From: Hydractinia symbiolongicarpus
Lineage: Eukaryota; Cnidaria; Hydrozoa; Anthoathecata; Hydractiniidae
Length of the DNA stretch: 64,000 bases
Reading direction: 5' to 3'
Assembly: GCF_029227915.1 (NCBI RefSeq)
Contig: NC_079875.1
Span: forward strand, 10,783,001 to 10,847,000
Below the pieces are notes generated by a model. It was not told the origin of the DNA. It made no database searches and worked only from the letters and a program-made list of their open reading frames with translations. Positions within the stretch are counted from its first letter, which is position 1; the number at the start of each line of letters is the position of its first letter. Shown in pieces: positions 33,263-47,815 of this stretch. A program made the translations under genes and the position numbers.

Positions 33263-36200
33263 GACAGAAAGTTTATGTTTTTTCATGATATTCGCAGTGC
33301 ATTCATTTTTTTGTTAACCCGACGCATCTGTTGAAATTACCGGATCTATTTTCAAAGATGTATATACCTGTTGCCTTTATCGTATAGAGCTTGAAGGGCC
33401 GTGTATTTTTGACAAGCGATAACAAAGAATTTGTTGACAAAAGGTCATCAACCCGTCCATTCCGAAATAAATTCAGGGACCCAATATAGACCACCCCTTC
33501 TACGTAACAATTGAGCACACAAAATTTTTTAATGCTTAAGGCGAATAGTGACTGTGAGTATTGACTGAAAATAAAAGGTTGTTCATTTTATTTAGTTAAA
33601 TTCAAAATCTAACTCTGAGGGGAGATGTTCAGGACAAAAGCCCTGGCGATGAAGGTTGTCTCCTGCGTGCTATGGAGATAACCACTTCGGCTTCTTGTTC
33701 AAAGTTTGAATGGATTAAAAGGCAGCTTTCTGTACCAGTATTGTAATGGAAAAAGCGTGGTAAATTTTAAATTTGTACTGGCAACCCATCGCACCTTTTT
33801 AATCCTCGTGGCGATTAATATTTCTAACGTGATCTTTTTTAATTCCAGTAGGAAGAGAGCGGAGGAAAAAATTTACCATTCACTTGAGCACATATGGAAG
33901 AAAAGGAAAGATATTCTGTCATTAAAGTTATTTAAGTGAAACAAAACAAAACAAAACAAAACAGAAGAAGTTTTTACGTTTAAGCAGGATTCAATAATTT
34001 TCCAGTTTTTTATGGCATGTTATAAACAAATACTCATTCTTTCTTGATTAAATTGTTCTCCTACTTCTTGTAATTATCATTATTTTCTACGTAGCAATGA
34101 GACGGAGATAGTCAACATATATTATTGGCTACATAGCTTTCAGGTGTTTAAGTAATTAATGCTAAACTAATATTATAAACGTTGTGTTGTTATGTGGGAA
34201 GTGGTGACATATGCAGAATTCAATAACGTAATTAAAATGTTCAATTTTTTCTTTTTTACAGATAGGATCAGTCTAAGTGTGCAGAAGTTACGGTGACGCC
34301 GTCATACCCCACTAATTACCAACTTCCAGCGTGACTAATTTTTATCGCCGGTATAGGCCAATATTATTTTTGAGCATGTTTCATACTTGCGTAAATTTTG
34401 TTTTCAAGACTGAATAAAGGCGTAAACGATGAGGCAAAAAGTTTTCAATAAACGCATATACAGCTAAAATATTACTTTTGAATAATTTATAACGTTATTT
34501 AAAGAATAAAACTTTTTATCTGTTCTCATTCCTGACCACCTGTTAGCCGATAAGTCAACATAGCATCAAGCGAGACGATATACCAATTTCTTTTTGAATT
34601 AGTAAGATTGGTGGTCCCTTTATTAAAATTTAACCTGAATAATATTGTTGATTAACTATTGTTTAATAATACCAATAAAAGTAATTTTTCTCCACCATAT
34701 TATTAACTAGCCTTTAAAGGTCTTAAGCCTACATTGTCACGATAAAACCTTCCATGTTTTCTTGTAATAGAGAAAAATTAAAAGCGATAAAATTTCTAGT
34801 GTATAACTCATCAGAACAACAGTTATTGAAAATAAACCGATCGGGGTGGCTAAATTGCCACACGGGATAGGTGGTAATTCTACCACTCTAAAAAAGAGTT
34901 AATGTGGTATAGGAAAAAACGACCATTAGTAATTAGTACAACTTAACACGGATGACGAGTTCTGAAATATACTAGTTGATAACTAAGATAATAGCACAGA
35001 TGATGAACGTAAAAAAGATCCAATTTTAATTTTTAATTATTGAAAGTATATGCTGTTTTTAAATTAATTTAAGTAATTAGTAACAACTACAACAATTTGA
35101 TTTCATATTTGCGTGCATCAATTAAAGTATAGTGTGAGGTTACCAAAATTTGAGCAGGAGTTTTTTTGGTTATGCTTAGAAGCCCACAACTGCGAACAAC
35201 CAAATGCAATCGCATTTTGATTTTCTAGATATGTAACTATTTGTCAAGCTTTCCTTAAAAAACAATATAAAGAAACACTAAATCTGGTTCATATAACTCT
35301 AGAAATTTTAGAAGAAAAAGAACTAGCTAAAAACTATTGATTATGATATCGCGTGTCGAGACTTGATTCTATTAAACACAATTTAATTGATAGTACTGCG
35401 AATTGTCATTACATACGAAGATTACATATTTTTATCAGTGCATCATTCAATGGTCGTTTCGTACGTTTGTTTTTCAAATCTTTGCTTTATTTGTTGCACG
35501 TGTGTATCATTACATCACTTAATGCTAATTAGAAGGAAAGTATATCTTTTGTGATTTAACATTACAATGCAAAATGAGAATGATGAAGAATTCTGTAAAG
35601 TCACAAATCTTATTGTTGTTGAAAACTTTTGTAAATAAAAACAAATTTACAAATTTATGAATTTAATTGTTTTAAATGTTTTCGCGTTATTGTGCGATTT
35701 TAATCAGGAATGACTTGCAAGAGGTTTATAAAAACTGATGTTTTCTTACTACATGACATTCTTTTTTCATTGATGAAGATTTTGAATTATTTCTATCAAC
35801 TGATATAAACACTTTTAGAATAACGAATGTCTTCTTTCAGAGATAAAATATGTAGCGTTACTTTTAACAGCTGTTTAAGCACGTAACTCCTCGAAAAGTT
35901 TATGTTATTCTTGTGGATGCTCTTGATAAAGTGCATCTTACAAACAATGCTTCTTTTAAACAAGTATCATTATATCTTTTTCTTTGTTATAGAATTTAAA
36001 TAAGGACGTCGCGTTACTTCATTTTTAACAAAATAACAATCGAATGTCTCAAAAATAAGAGGATGCAAAGGGTACAGTTGTTAATTTTTTTTACATGTAG
36101 GATTGTTTATCCTCTACTGTTACTTCAAACAATGCTTGCCTTGTAAAAGTTTTTCTAAACTTGGTCAGCAAAAAGTTGTGTTATGACTTAGTCAATATGA

Positions 36201-37076
36201 AATGAATAAGCTTTTTGCAAGTAAGTAATACTTTAGTCAAATAAATATCAGAAGTCACACATTACCAGGACTTCTACACAGTGCAAAGTTCTACTTTTTT
36301 TTCAATTCGTGAAAGCATTTTATATATTCTTTGTTCAATTAACAATTTTTTTTAAGGCGGGAGAGAGAAATAAGTAAATGGAACAAAGCTAATGGAAATT
36401 CGCAAACTGAGTAGGCTTTAATGTCTTTTTTTGCTGTTCCAATATACTCCTGTGATTACCAGACTGGTATATTTAAATACTAACTTTCTCCCGAATTATT
36501 TGTCCTTCTACTTGTCTTAATTAGGATTATTTCCCACCCGAATTAAATTACTTACACAAGGAGTCATCTTGTCAACAACTAAGTAATTAGGAATTATTAG
36601 TCACAAGATGTTTTCCTCACGGGATTTCAATTTTTTTGGGTCAACTAAATACAGCTAATTACACATTTACTTAAAAATTAAAAATTTATATTTATACTTT
36701 TTGCTTATTTATAGACATTAGAACTGATAGACTTTTCCGCCGTTAGAATTTTGCCACTTTATAATACAGCATTGACACTGTTTATATATACCCTCATGTC
36801 AAGCATAATAAATACAGATACAAAACTACGATATTAATACCATTAATTATTTCACTTGACAGACTTTCGTTAAGAATTAAATGGCATACTCCTGGTCGTA
36901 ACCCCTTCAACATTTCTTAGTTGTAAAAGATTTAGTTGGTTATTAGCCCTCTTTTTAATAACAACAGAAACTAATTATTAAACTTGCCTCGAATTTTATT
37001 TCAGCAATAACAAATATTACAATAACTTATAGTGCTGTTAAAATATTATTCATAAGCTAAGCGAGTCAAAACATTT
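33263..37076. other. Non-coding half of the Z unit, first copy
   Basis: There is no supported gene. The sequence is shared with about 40850-44264 (for example cgcgtgtcgaga at 35351 and 42249), and in inverted form with about 54.5-55.8 kb and 59.2-59.7 kb. An (AAAAC)n run lies near 33940-33963. Two small hairpins lie at 34846-34861 and 34871-34886. Confidence 0.6.
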
Positions 37077-38862
37077 TCAATTCTTATAAATATTTCTTAA
37101 ACGTTCTTTGATGACTGTTAGCCGCATTTTTACACCGTACAAGACTCTCTTTGAAACTTGGTCATTGTACATCATTTGCTTCAAACTTCTTGCTTCCTCT
37201 ACGCTCATCGGAAGTCCACAGTCAAGTCTTCTGTTGATAATTTCAATTCTCATTTGCAAATACTTCATTAGCATCATGACTTGATCAAGTTGGTCGTACA
37301 CACCAGTTAATTTCAATTTTGCATTGAAACCATTTAACACTAAAAATAACAGAGTCTAATTTTACGAACTAACTATTACACGATATTAGAACAGGAATAT
37401 TATGTGGCATTTTTTGCCCGAGTTAAGTGTCATAGTCTAACTAAATTGTTTTTTACGCCAAATATCATTGTCTGGATATCTGCCGTTAGAAGTGCAAAGG
37501 AGACGTTCAATTTTTTAAAACCAATAATACTCATAATTTTATTCCAACGTCTCTTCTGAAAATACGACGATGAAAACTATCACACAAGTATTATTTATTT
37601 GGTTAACTGTGCATTAAGTTTTGCGAAGTTTAACTCTATTCAGTCCACGGGGGGAGGGGGGATGATATTTACTGAGTTTCAGTATTTATCTATTAGACAC
37701 CTGCTTGCGAAATGTTTTAGATCCCATGCCATCTCAGAGGCTTTGATATTGGCTATTACTCGAAACTACCCCTAACAATTTCTATAAAACCTTAATAACT
37801 GGGAAATAATAGCTATTGTTAGAATTATCTTTAGAACTTGAAACTTACAACACAACTTTGTTTCATCAAGAAGAATCATTTTCTATGTTTTGAACACGTC
37901 ATTAGTCCATGTTAAACAACTTTTATTTAGTTATCAGAAACTTCTAACCGAATGCAAAAATTCGCTCTAGAACTAAAGTATTTAAATTTTAAGCAGACGG
38001 TGACATTTTGAAGAAATTTTAAGCTTTTGATGACGTCACATAAAATGTGTTGACGTAAGCACAAATTTATTGCCACCATTTTGTTCCTTTTGTAATTACA
38101 ACACGGTAACTGTTAGCTAAGTGTGACAACAAATTAATCAATATAATTTTTGTTGTTTTTCCAAGGATTCACAGCCTTGGTTACGGTTTGTTAGATAAAC
38201 ACATTCCACCATAGCCTTTAAGTTAAAAATTAAGAAAATATAAGAAAGTCCTAAGATCGCGGCCAAACGAATAGAGTTTAAACATATTTTCCCCTTGCTA
38301 TTGAAATTTTTAAAACTTTCCGCGTTTACTCCTTACTATAAAATATTGCTTTTATGTCTTTCCTAAAAGCAAATTATGTTGGAGATTTTGTAGTAATAAG
38401 AATAAGGGCCAACTTCATTCAATCAATGCGTAATGAGACGACATGGAAAATAATAATTCTGTCTTTTGTTACAAAACTCATTTTCAAAATTTTGATCATC
38501 TTATTCTGCATACAATTAGTAAGAAATTGGATGACTTACATGGAATAATTAAGTTGCAAACTCTTATGTTATCATTTGCAAGTGCCAAAACAGCGGTGAT
38601 GTTCCCATCATATGGTTTCATCGGAACTTCTGGGATGTTGGTACAGTTAAGAGGTTGCATTGGTGCCATTGTGGTTGTCATGTTATGGGACATACTTGCC
38701 ACTAGTAGGAGAATTATTTTTGTTAAAAAAAAGTTGCTCAAGCAGTTTAATTAGACATTACTACCAAACTCAAGTACAATAAAAAATAAAATGAAGAATA
38801 TGATATTTACCTGAGGCTACTGAAAGGAGTGCTGTGAAAATGAAATAGTCAAATCTCCCCAT
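37077..38862 (-). CDS. Small secreted helical protein, family member 7 (Z subgroup)
   Basis: The exons are 38811-38862, 38540-38701 and 37077-37339. Intron 2 is 1200 bp, the longest in the cluster. The product is 158 residues. The signal peptide is MGRFDYFIFTALLSVAS and the mature start VASMSHNMTTTMAP. The His-to-Asn change adds a sequon (NMT), giving three in this paralog. The core is PMKPYDGNIT. The helical domain carries YDQLDQVMMLMKYLQ and RRLDCGLPMS; the Pro there is unique to this member and could end the helix earlier. It ends RLRNIYKN. Cys 37, 66 and 112 are kept. Confidence 0.85.
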
Positions 38863-38998
38863 ATCTGATTTACTTGATGTGAAGTTTAGTTGCAAGAATT
38901 GTTAAGAAGAAACTAGAAAAAAGAACATTATTAAATATCTTCATTACTAAATTATTTCGTTTGAAATTGTTGAAAGTGTAAACGAATTTCTCACCTAC

Positions 38999-39084
38999 CT
39001 TTATGCTGTGTGCAAGTTATCATTTCACTTCACACAGGTTACCCATTATATAGTTTTCACTAGGTCAAAGAGGCAAATGTCATC
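38999..39084 (-). promoter_or_regulatory. Promoter and 5'UTR exon of family member 7
   Basis: TATATAAT lies at 39045-39052 on the minus strand, preceded by GATGACATTTGCCTCTTT at 39067-39084, a block shared with members 8 and 10. The 5'UTR exon ends at 38999 (AAAG|GTAGGT), and the UTR intron ends at an acceptor at 38913, followed by TTTCTTCTTAAC. Confidence 0.6.
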
Positions 39085-42000
39085 GAGGCATAATTAGCAG
39101 CAATTTAATAGATCTAGCCTAGTCATGTAACCCAGTAATTACTATTTGATAAAAACAGGAAGACTCGTTTTTTGCGGGTTTTCCTGACGTCGCTAAAAGA
39201 AATGACATTGCAAATATTTGTAAAAGTTCTAAACATATTGCTAATATTAACCTAGCGTTCACTTGAATACACTTCCTATGATTTCAAAATTAAAATTAGA
39301 ATTAAACTTGACCATGGAACAAGTGAAACAGAATGTTATGGCCTTCTGTTTCGCTTTATTTTACCAAATTAATTCTAAATAACAGGTCGAAATTTTTTCT
39401 GAGACTGGATTAACTATTTCAGTTTATAAATTGCAATTTGCATTTAAAGTTAAGATTTTTACGATTATACGCAAGAGTGAAATGAAGTTAAAAAGCAGAA
39501 GAAGCGAAATGTCAAATAAAAATTAAATGACGACAATTTCCATGATATTTTCTAAGTAAATCACTCTGTTGCATTACAATCACGTTTTTGACAACCTTTC
39601 CCTTTATAATCCCCAAATGTTGAAATGATAGCTATTGAACTTTTATAAATACTCACGTAAAAAGACGTGGTTAAGTACCGAAAGTGTCCCTTCAGGTAAA
39701 AGGAATGTAACTTTTTGTGTATAGATTGAGCAGTAAGTTCTATCCCACTACGCTTTTCTTTTGCGCCACTTTACGGCTGTTATGCATTACTCAAGGGATA
39801 CTGAAAAAATATTACGCATCATTGAAAAATCAATCCGAGATAACGTAACAAAGTAATTTTAGAACAAGTTAACTTTTCCCTTTCTCTACAATAGAATAGG
39901 AAAATAGAAAACGAATAATGCATTTGCATTATCCAATACAAGCATTGCTGACAAACCTGGGAACGGTAATGCTTAAAGAGACAATATTTTAAAAACATAT
40001 GATGGTCAAAAGAATACAAGTACCGCAGGATACTGTTATATACAGCTTGTTTGACACTCACGATTTGAATTATGTAACTGCGTGCTAGTTGCAATTGATT
40101 AAGTATCTTTCTTCCTTTGGTGGTTAAATATTTTGCCATGTTTTGCATATTTTTAAAAAAAAAACTTGGGAAATAAAGTAGTGGCTAACCCATGGAAAAA
40201 TTCCCGGATATTTACTCGTCGTAAAAACCTATAGGGATTTTCTGTCACCATTTGTGTTTAACCTGTTGCGTTTCATGACAGCCAACATGTGCTACAATAC
40301 AAGTTGGATCAATATAGTAATTGGCGAAGGGAAATGCAAATTGAAAAATTTCTTTTAAGGAATAAATTACCTATAAGAAATGTTCTGATCGACTCCAATG
40401 TAGATCACAATAAATATGCCATCTAGGTCTATACATTTGACCCCTGGTAATTTTTCTCCATATTTTAGCAATAACTAAATAAATAAGGTGAAATTGAGAA
40501 TCTAGAGGTTGAGGATATTATTAGCATAGCGAAAGTTACTGTTAAATTTGATGAGCGTGAAAAAAGAAATGAAGTAAATGTATAATTGACGATGTTTTCT
40601 ATTTTTGTTATTTACTCACATCGCGTAGGTGATAGTATTTAAAACGCAAAGCCTAAATAAGCGCATTTTTTATGAGGAAACTTTACTTATGTATTTTTGT
40701 TTTCACTCACATCGTTATTTTATCGCGCTGTACACTTTTTTAGCTGTACTTAACACGAATATTTCTCTTTGCTACAGCTCCTTTTACATCTTTTCGCGGT
40801 TCTTCTTACTTCTTGTTAGTCGACAAGGCCCGAGCAAAAGTCAAAAAGTCGTTCAGGAACTTTTTTGTATTTTCATGACTTCCGCAGCGCATTTATTTCT
40901 AGAAGTTCGTTAACCCGACGCATCTGTTGTTAAGCAAACACTCGCAAAATTACCGACATTATTTCAACATTCCAAAATGGATTTAGGAACCCATTAGAAA
41001 CCACCCTTTTTACATGATTTTCTAATGGTTATGGCAAATATTCACTGTGATTAACAATTGAAAATAATAGGTTTTACAGTTTATTGAGTTCAATTCAAAA
41101 TATTACTGTTAGGGAAGCATTTTAGAAAAAAATCCTTGCGGCCAATGTTATCTTCTGCGTGCTGTGAAGGTAAACCACGGCGGCATCTTATTTAAGGACT
41201 GTAGGGGGTAAAAATTATTGTAATGAAAAAAGCGTGTTAAATTTTGAATTCCTGACAACCCATTGCACCTTTTTAATTCTCGTGACGATGAATTTTTGTA
41301 ACGTAATACTTTTTGATCCTAATAAGATGATAGGGGAGAAAAAGATTTACCATTCACTTGAGTTCACTTTTCGTGAAAGTTTTTTACGTAAAACAAGGCA
41401 AAACAAAACGAGACAAAAGAAGTTTTTACATTGAGCAGGATTCATTTACCTTACAGTATTTAAAGGCATGTTATAAACAAATATTCATTTTTTCTTAATT
41501 AAATTGTCCTCCTTCTTTTCGTAATTATCATTATTTTCTACGTGTCGGTGATACGAAAAACAGTCAACACATATTAATAGCTACCTAACTTTAAGGTTTT
41601 TTAATTATTAATGTTAAACCAATATTATAAACGATTTGTTTGTAGATTTACGTGGAAAGTGGTGGTATATGCAGGATTCAACAACGTAATTAAAATGTGT
41701 TATTTTCTATCGTTACGGTGATGCCGTCATACGCCACTAATTATCAACTTCCAACGTGATTCCTTATTAAGTAAGTTATTTTTGAACGTTTCTTATACTT
41801 TCCCAAAGCGTTACTTTCTGATTGACGGTATTTAAAAAATAATAAACATTTTCTCTTCTTATTCCTGAGCACGTCAACATAACATTCGTCACTCAATTAA
41901 AGTAGCTATAGTCCGACGCTATGCATTAATTTGCATCTTCTTAGCAACGGAAGGACTCGAATTATTTAAAAATGAGTTAACGTAGGAAGTAAATTTAAAG

Positions 42001-44264
42001 AAATGTAAAGATAAACCGCAGTTCAGACGATGCAGTATTTTCATTTTTATTTCTTTTCTTTTATTTAGTACTGGCCTAAATTCTTGGGAATAAAATTTGA
42101 GCGAGAGATTTTTAGTCATGCTCACATATATATGAGAACAATAAAATACAATTGCATTTTTAATTTTTAAATCTGTAACTATTAATAGAGCTTTCCTTAA
42201 AAACAATGAAAATACAATAAAATAAAAGGAAAATATTTATTATGTTATCGCGTGTCGAGATTCTATTAAACACAATTTAATCAAAATTAATACGAATTGT
42301 TATTACGTACGAAGATTACATATATCTGCTAGTTGATTATTTAGTGTTCTTTTCGTACGTCTGTCTTTCAAATATTTGCTTTATTTGTTGCACGTTTGTA
42401 TCATTACATCATGTAGTTATAATAAAAATTATGCTAATCAAAACTGTCATTTACCATTGCATTGCAGACTGAGAATTATGAAGAATTCTGTTAAGTTATA
42501 AATCTTATTGTTGTTGAATACTTCAGTAAAAAAAATTAAAAAATTTACGAATTTAGTTTCAAGTTATTCCTATTTGTTTAAGTTTTAGCCTTTTTGTGCG
42601 ATTTTAATTACGGATGATCTGCAACAGTTTTATAAAAACTGTTGTTTCCTTACTACTGTCATCGATGAAGAATTTTGAATTACTTCAATCAACTGATAAG
42701 GAGGCTTGTATGAATTATAAATGGCTTCTTTCAGAAACACGAAATGCAACGTGGCTTCAACTTCTGTTTATCCAGCAAACTGTACACCAAAGCTAATTGT
42801 ATTATTCGTAGGATTTCCTTGATGATGTCCGTCTTATAAACATTGTTATTTCTAAGCAAGTACCATTATATATCTTTTCCTTTACCAAAAAAAAGTAAAA
42901 AAATAACGGCGCGTATAGTAGTGGGTATTTGCAGGAAAAACATGTATTCAAATTTGTCATAAAATGCAGCGACATTTACCGTATTATTTTCTGTTATCTT
43001 ACGTTTTGGAAAAAAATAAGTCGGTAAAAAGTGACCATTCTGACTTAACAACTGATATTTTTTCACAAGTTCTTTTTTTTACAAATAAACTTTTTTGCTG
43101 GTTAAGATCTTTTACTGATTTTTGACTCATTCTATAGCATGATAAGAACCAAATGTCTCAAAAATAAGAGGATGCAAAGCATACAATTACTATATATTTT
43201 TTCAAATGTTGCATTGTTTATTATCCACTCTTTTTTCATGCAGTCTTTGCTTCATGACAGCTCTTCTGAACTTTCTCAGCTAAAGGTTGTGTTAAAATTT
43301 ACTCGATTTAAAATGACTAGTGAGTATTACTTTTCTCAAAAAAAGTATTTTTGGTCAAACTTATTTTTACAGAAAAGCTATGTCAAAATTCATATCATTA
43401 TCAAGACTTATTTAGTCTTACATGCGGTCCGCTTTACTTGTGAAAGCATTTTATACATTCCCTGTTCAATTACCAATTATTCTTTGACGCTGGAGAGAAA
43501 TAACTAAATAAAACAAATCCTATGAAAGTTTTCAAATTGATTAGGCTTCAATGTCTGATCATGCTGTTATTACCGTATCGGACATACTCCTGTGATTACT
43601 AGAACGGTACATATTAATACTGACCTTTTCCTGAATTATTTGCCTTCTACTTCTCTTAGCTAGAATTATTTTCCACCCGATAATATATAAGTTAATTGCC
43701 CAAAAGGAGTTATGTTCTCAACATACTAGTAGTTATTGGTCACAAGAAGATTTTCTCACAGGATTGTAATATTTATGTTCCAACGAAAACCATTGAATTG
43801 GACATTTACTTAAGAGTATTTAGATTTATATTTTTTGAATATGTATTACATTACTTATTTATAGGTATTTGTACTGATGAACAAGCCTGTTGGTAATTGT
43901 TTTACCAGTTTTTAAACAGCATTAGTACTGTTCATACACCTGCCAAACATAATAAATAATACTAAGATACTATTACCAACAATTATCTCTATTGTTTCAC
44001 CTTTGTTAAGAATATAATGTGAAATTATTTAATAGCATTCTCTTTGTCGTAACCCCTTTAACACTTCTTCGTTGTAAAAGACCTAACATTTAATTTTACC
44101 ATGAATAAGAAAGAAGTGTTCAGTTGGTTATTAGGCCTCTTTAAAAAAAAAAATGAAACTAAGTATTAAGCTTGCCTCATATTTTATTTCAGCCGTAACA
44201 AATATTACAATAACTTCTACTGCCGCTAAAATATTACATACACGCAAAGCAAGTCAAAAAGTTT
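39085..44264. other. Spacer between members 7 and 8 (second Z unit)
   Basis: No gene is supported. About 39.7-40.4 kb reappears inverted at about 50.3-50.9 kb. From about 40.64 kb the sequence repeats the 33.2-37 kb block at an offset of about 7.2-7.4 kb. A degenerate Helitron 3' end lies near 40816-40850. ORFs at 39819-40148, 40629-40913 and 43139-43507 have no domain, signal or splice support. Confidence 0.55.
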
Positions 44265-45706
44265 TTAATTTTTATAAATATTTCTTAAACGTTCTTTGAT
44301 GACTGTTAGTCGCATTTTTACACCATATAAGACTCTCTTTGAAACTTGATCATTGTACATCATTTGCTTTAAACTTCTAGCTTCCTCTACGCTCATCACA
44401 AGTCCACAGTCAAGTCTTCTGTTGATGATTTCAATTCTCACCTGAAGATACTTCATCAGCTTCATGATTTGGTCAAGCTGTTGATACACACCAGTCAATT
44501 TCAATTTTGCATTGAAACTATTTAACACTAAAAATAACAGTACAATATTAGGAATTGACTAATAGACGGTATTAGAACGAGAATCTTATTTTTTGCCAGA
44601 GTTAAGTGTGATAGTTTAACTAGTTTGTGTTTAACATCCAATATCATTGTCTCGATATTTGTTGTTAGAATGCGCAGAGGCAACTCATGATTTCATTTCG
44701 AACGTCTTTTCTGACAATACGACGATGAAAACTAACACACTAAAGCATTATTTGTTTGCTTAACTGTTAAGTTTTAACTTTTTGAATAATATCTTAAAAA
44801 TTCTGTGGTCTGAATCTGCGTCTGTTACAAGTCTTTCAATCCCGATTGGTGACAAAATACTCTTTAGTGATAAATAAGAATTTTTATGCCATAAATGAGG
44901 GTCCTTTTACTTCGTCTAACAATTATCAAAACCTCTGGTGTAAGTCCTTATAACATAGTAAGTCAGTCAAAAATTGATTAATTTATTTTTGTCGCGTTTA
45001 AAAGGATTCACTTCAATTGTTACGATCTGTTAGATAAACGCAGTCCAACATAGTATTTAAATCTGAACTTAAGAAATTATAAAAGCGCACAAAGATCGCT
45101 TTCAAAATTTTTTTCTCTCTCTATCTAAAATATTAACACCTTACGCGGTTATTCCTTACTTGCAAGCTATGAAATATTGTTTTTATGTCTTTCCTGAAAA
45201 ATTATTTATGTTGGAGATTTCGTTGGAGACTTTGTAGTAATAAGAGTAAGGGCCAATTTTATTGAACCAATGCGTAATGAGACGACATGCAATATAATAA
45301 TGCTGTCTCTTGTACAAAACTCAATATTAAAATTTTGATCTTATTATTTTGCATACAAGTTGTAAAAAAGTATGTATTAAATGACTTACAAGGAATAATT
45401 AAGTTACAAACTCTTATGTTATCATTAGCAAGTGCCAAAACAACGGTGATGTTTCCATCATATGGTTTCATCGGAACTTCTGGGATGTTGGTACAGTTAA
45501 GAGGTTGCATTGGTGCCATTGTGGTTGTCATGTGATGTGACATACTTGCCACTAGTAGGAGAATTATTATTAATAAATAAAAGTTGCTTAAGCAGTTTAC
45601 TTAAACCATTACTACCAAACTCAAGTACAATGAAATGAAGAATATGATATTTACCTGAGGCTACTAAAAGGAGTGCTGTGAAAATGAAATAATCAAATCT
45701 CCCCAT
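44265..45706 (-). CDS. Small secreted helical protein, family member 8 (Z subgroup)
   Basis: The exons are 45655-45706, 45390-45551 and 44265-44527, with introns of 103 and 862 bp, giving 158 residues. The signal peptide is MGRFDYFIFTALLLVAS and the mature start VASMSHHMTTTMAP. The core is PMKPYDGNITVVLALANDN. The helical domain reads QQLDQIMKLMKYLQVRIEI, then INRRLDCGLVMS, and ends RLRNIYKN. The exon 2 donor is CCTT|GTAAGT instead of the usual CCAT|GTAAGT, which is still a good consensus. It is arranged head to head with the plus-strand member 9, with about 1.75 kb between the two TATA boxes. Confidence 0.85.
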
Positions 45707-45887
45707 ATCTATTTTACTTGATGTGAAGTTTAGTTGCATGAATTGTTAAGAAGAAACTAGAAAAAAAACATTATTAAATATCTTCATTACTAAATTATTT
45801 CGTTTGAAATTATTGAAAGTATAAATGAATTTCTGACTTACCTTTATGCTGTGTGCAATTTATGATTTTACATCACATGGATTACCC

Positions 45888-45927
45888 ATTATATAGTTAT
45901 CCGTAGGTGAAAGAGGCAAATGTCATC
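45888..45927 (-). promoter_or_regulatory. Promoter of family member 8
   Basis: TATATAAT lies at 45888-45895 and the Z-subgroup block GATGACATTTGCCTCTTT at 45910-45927, both read on the minus strand. Confidence 0.6.
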
Positions 45928-47640
45928 AAGGCAAAATATGCAGTAATTTAACAGATCTAATCTAGTCATCTAACCCCAGTAATTACGATTTGAAAAAAAC
46001 AGGAATAGTGACTTGTTGCGAATTTGCCTGACGTCTCCAAAAGAAATGACACTGCAAATATTTGTAAAATTCGCAAACATATTGGTAATATTAGCCTCGC
46101 ATTTACCTAAATAACTTCCTAGGATTTTAAAATTAAAACTGGAATCAAACTTGTCCATAAAACAAGGTATACAACTGGCTATATTGCTTTTTTTACCATG
46201 ACAAATTTAATTTAAAAAATAGGACGAAATGTTTTTTGAGATTGGATTATCTATTGTAGTATACAAACAACAATTTGCATTTAAACTATATTAATGAACA
46301 AAAGTGCACTTAAAGTAACACGATTAAAACCAGCCATACCTCCTTGTATCGTGACGTGGCGTATGCTTTGTCACTTTTAAAAAAGGTGGGCACCTTTGCT
46401 AACAATTTTATCAGTATTATGTCCATTATTGTTTTACCGAATTGATTAACTACAGAAAAATGCAGAATATGGACCAATGTGTATTTTTTACACAAAAGGA
46501 AAAAATGGATAAGGATGATGTTTATACTAGAATCACAGATAAAAAAAAATTTTTTACACCAATATGGATCATATTTGTTGTTGAAAACCACAAAATGATA
46601 TTATGGCAAAATATCTCGTATACACATGTACAATAATTTCGAGATTTTAACACTTAACACCCTTATTGGTTTTAAAAATGTTTTTAAATCTGAAGGTACC
46701 GCGGCTATTAGGAGTAACATTGACATTCAACATAAAGAAAGAACTTATCATTTGTGGTTCAAAATTAATTCTTAATGACACAAGATTAAGATAGCAATTC
46801 ATCAACTACTAAAACAATGCAACAAGTGCGTTTTGTCTATCAATTTTAGAGAGAATCAATATTGTTCTTTCATGACATACCGAATGTAATAACCCGTGGG
46901 CAAATCATTTTAATGGATCTGGAGTGTCTATAAAACAAAACGTCATTAATTTTTGTGTACCAGTGACTCAAACTGATGTCGTATTAACCGATTTTAATGC
47001 TATGTCAATAACTTAAACGCCATCTAAAGAATGTCTTTCTTCATTGTCCTTTGGCCTCTTTTACATGAACCTAACGTAAATGTAATCTCTATTTTTTTCC
47101 TCCTGTATTTATAACTTGTTTTGTAAATTTTCAACTTCTCAAGCAGATACTTTACTATTGTTCCTAATTCTCAAATAGTAATATTTTTGGCACACTACTG
47201 ATGCTAATTACTTCCAGTTCTACTATTTAGTAGTATAATCATTGTAAACAACCTCTTAAAATATGCAGTTGCTGCTATCTTTCCAAATCCTTATCAACAG
47301 GATTTATTAGGACAAATTAGTGCTAGAAAATGGGTTTTTTTTTACTTACATAAATGACATTAAAAGAAATTAAATAAAACACTTCGCAAAGTAGTTTTGT
47401 CTAATTGTAATTACATTATTACTAAGGTTGGAAGGATAACCACCCTGGCATGATCATGTTGTTTGTTATCAACAGGAAGTTTAAAATCAGTTTAAAAAAT
47501 GTCGTCGTGTTATTTCTTGAATTGTTGACACATCAAGTTATGAAATAAATACGTCCCCTTCCTGTATTCATGATCAAACAATTCTTGGAAAGTGACTAGA
47601 CAAAATTGATCTGAAATGCGCATGCACAGCTTTTTAATGG
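45928..47640. other. Intergenic region between divergent members 8 and 9
   Basis: About 45.95-46.3 kb is an inverted match of 52.1-52.5 kb upstream of member 10. The rest is unique AT-rich sequence. I see no gene, and the short ORFs at 46310-46636 overlap one another on opposite strands. Confidence 0.55.
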
Positions 47641-47764
47641 TATAAAAACGACAAATCTGTTTTCACAATTTACTAACAACTAATAAAACAGGTAAATGTA
47701 ATTTACTGTCTTCGTAAAATTAAATACATGTAGTTATCTTCTACTAATAGCAATTTTTTTATAG
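47641..47764 (+). promoter_or_regulatory. Promoter, 5'UTR exon and UTR intron of family member 9
   Basis: TATAAAAA lies at 47641-47648. A short 5'UTR exon ends at 47691 (ACAG|GTAAAT), and a 73-bp intron runs to the acceptor at 47764. Neither the TGAGTCA of the X genes nor the TTTGCCTCTTT block of the Z genes is present at the matching position, so regulation may differ. Confidence 0.55.
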
Positions 47765-47815
47765 ATAATCCTACCTCTGTCTTCAATCTAATCGGTTTCC
47801 AAAAATAATTTCATC

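Noticed and set aside
39819-40148. 109-residue minus-strand ORF, and the 108-residue ORF at 50564-50890
   Set aside because: They lie in inverted copies of the same spacer, yet the predicted proteins do not match each other, so no frame is conserved.
43139-43507. 122-residue plus-strand ORF
   Set aside because: It is not preserved in the parallel unit near 36.0-36.4 kb and lacks signal, domain or splice features.
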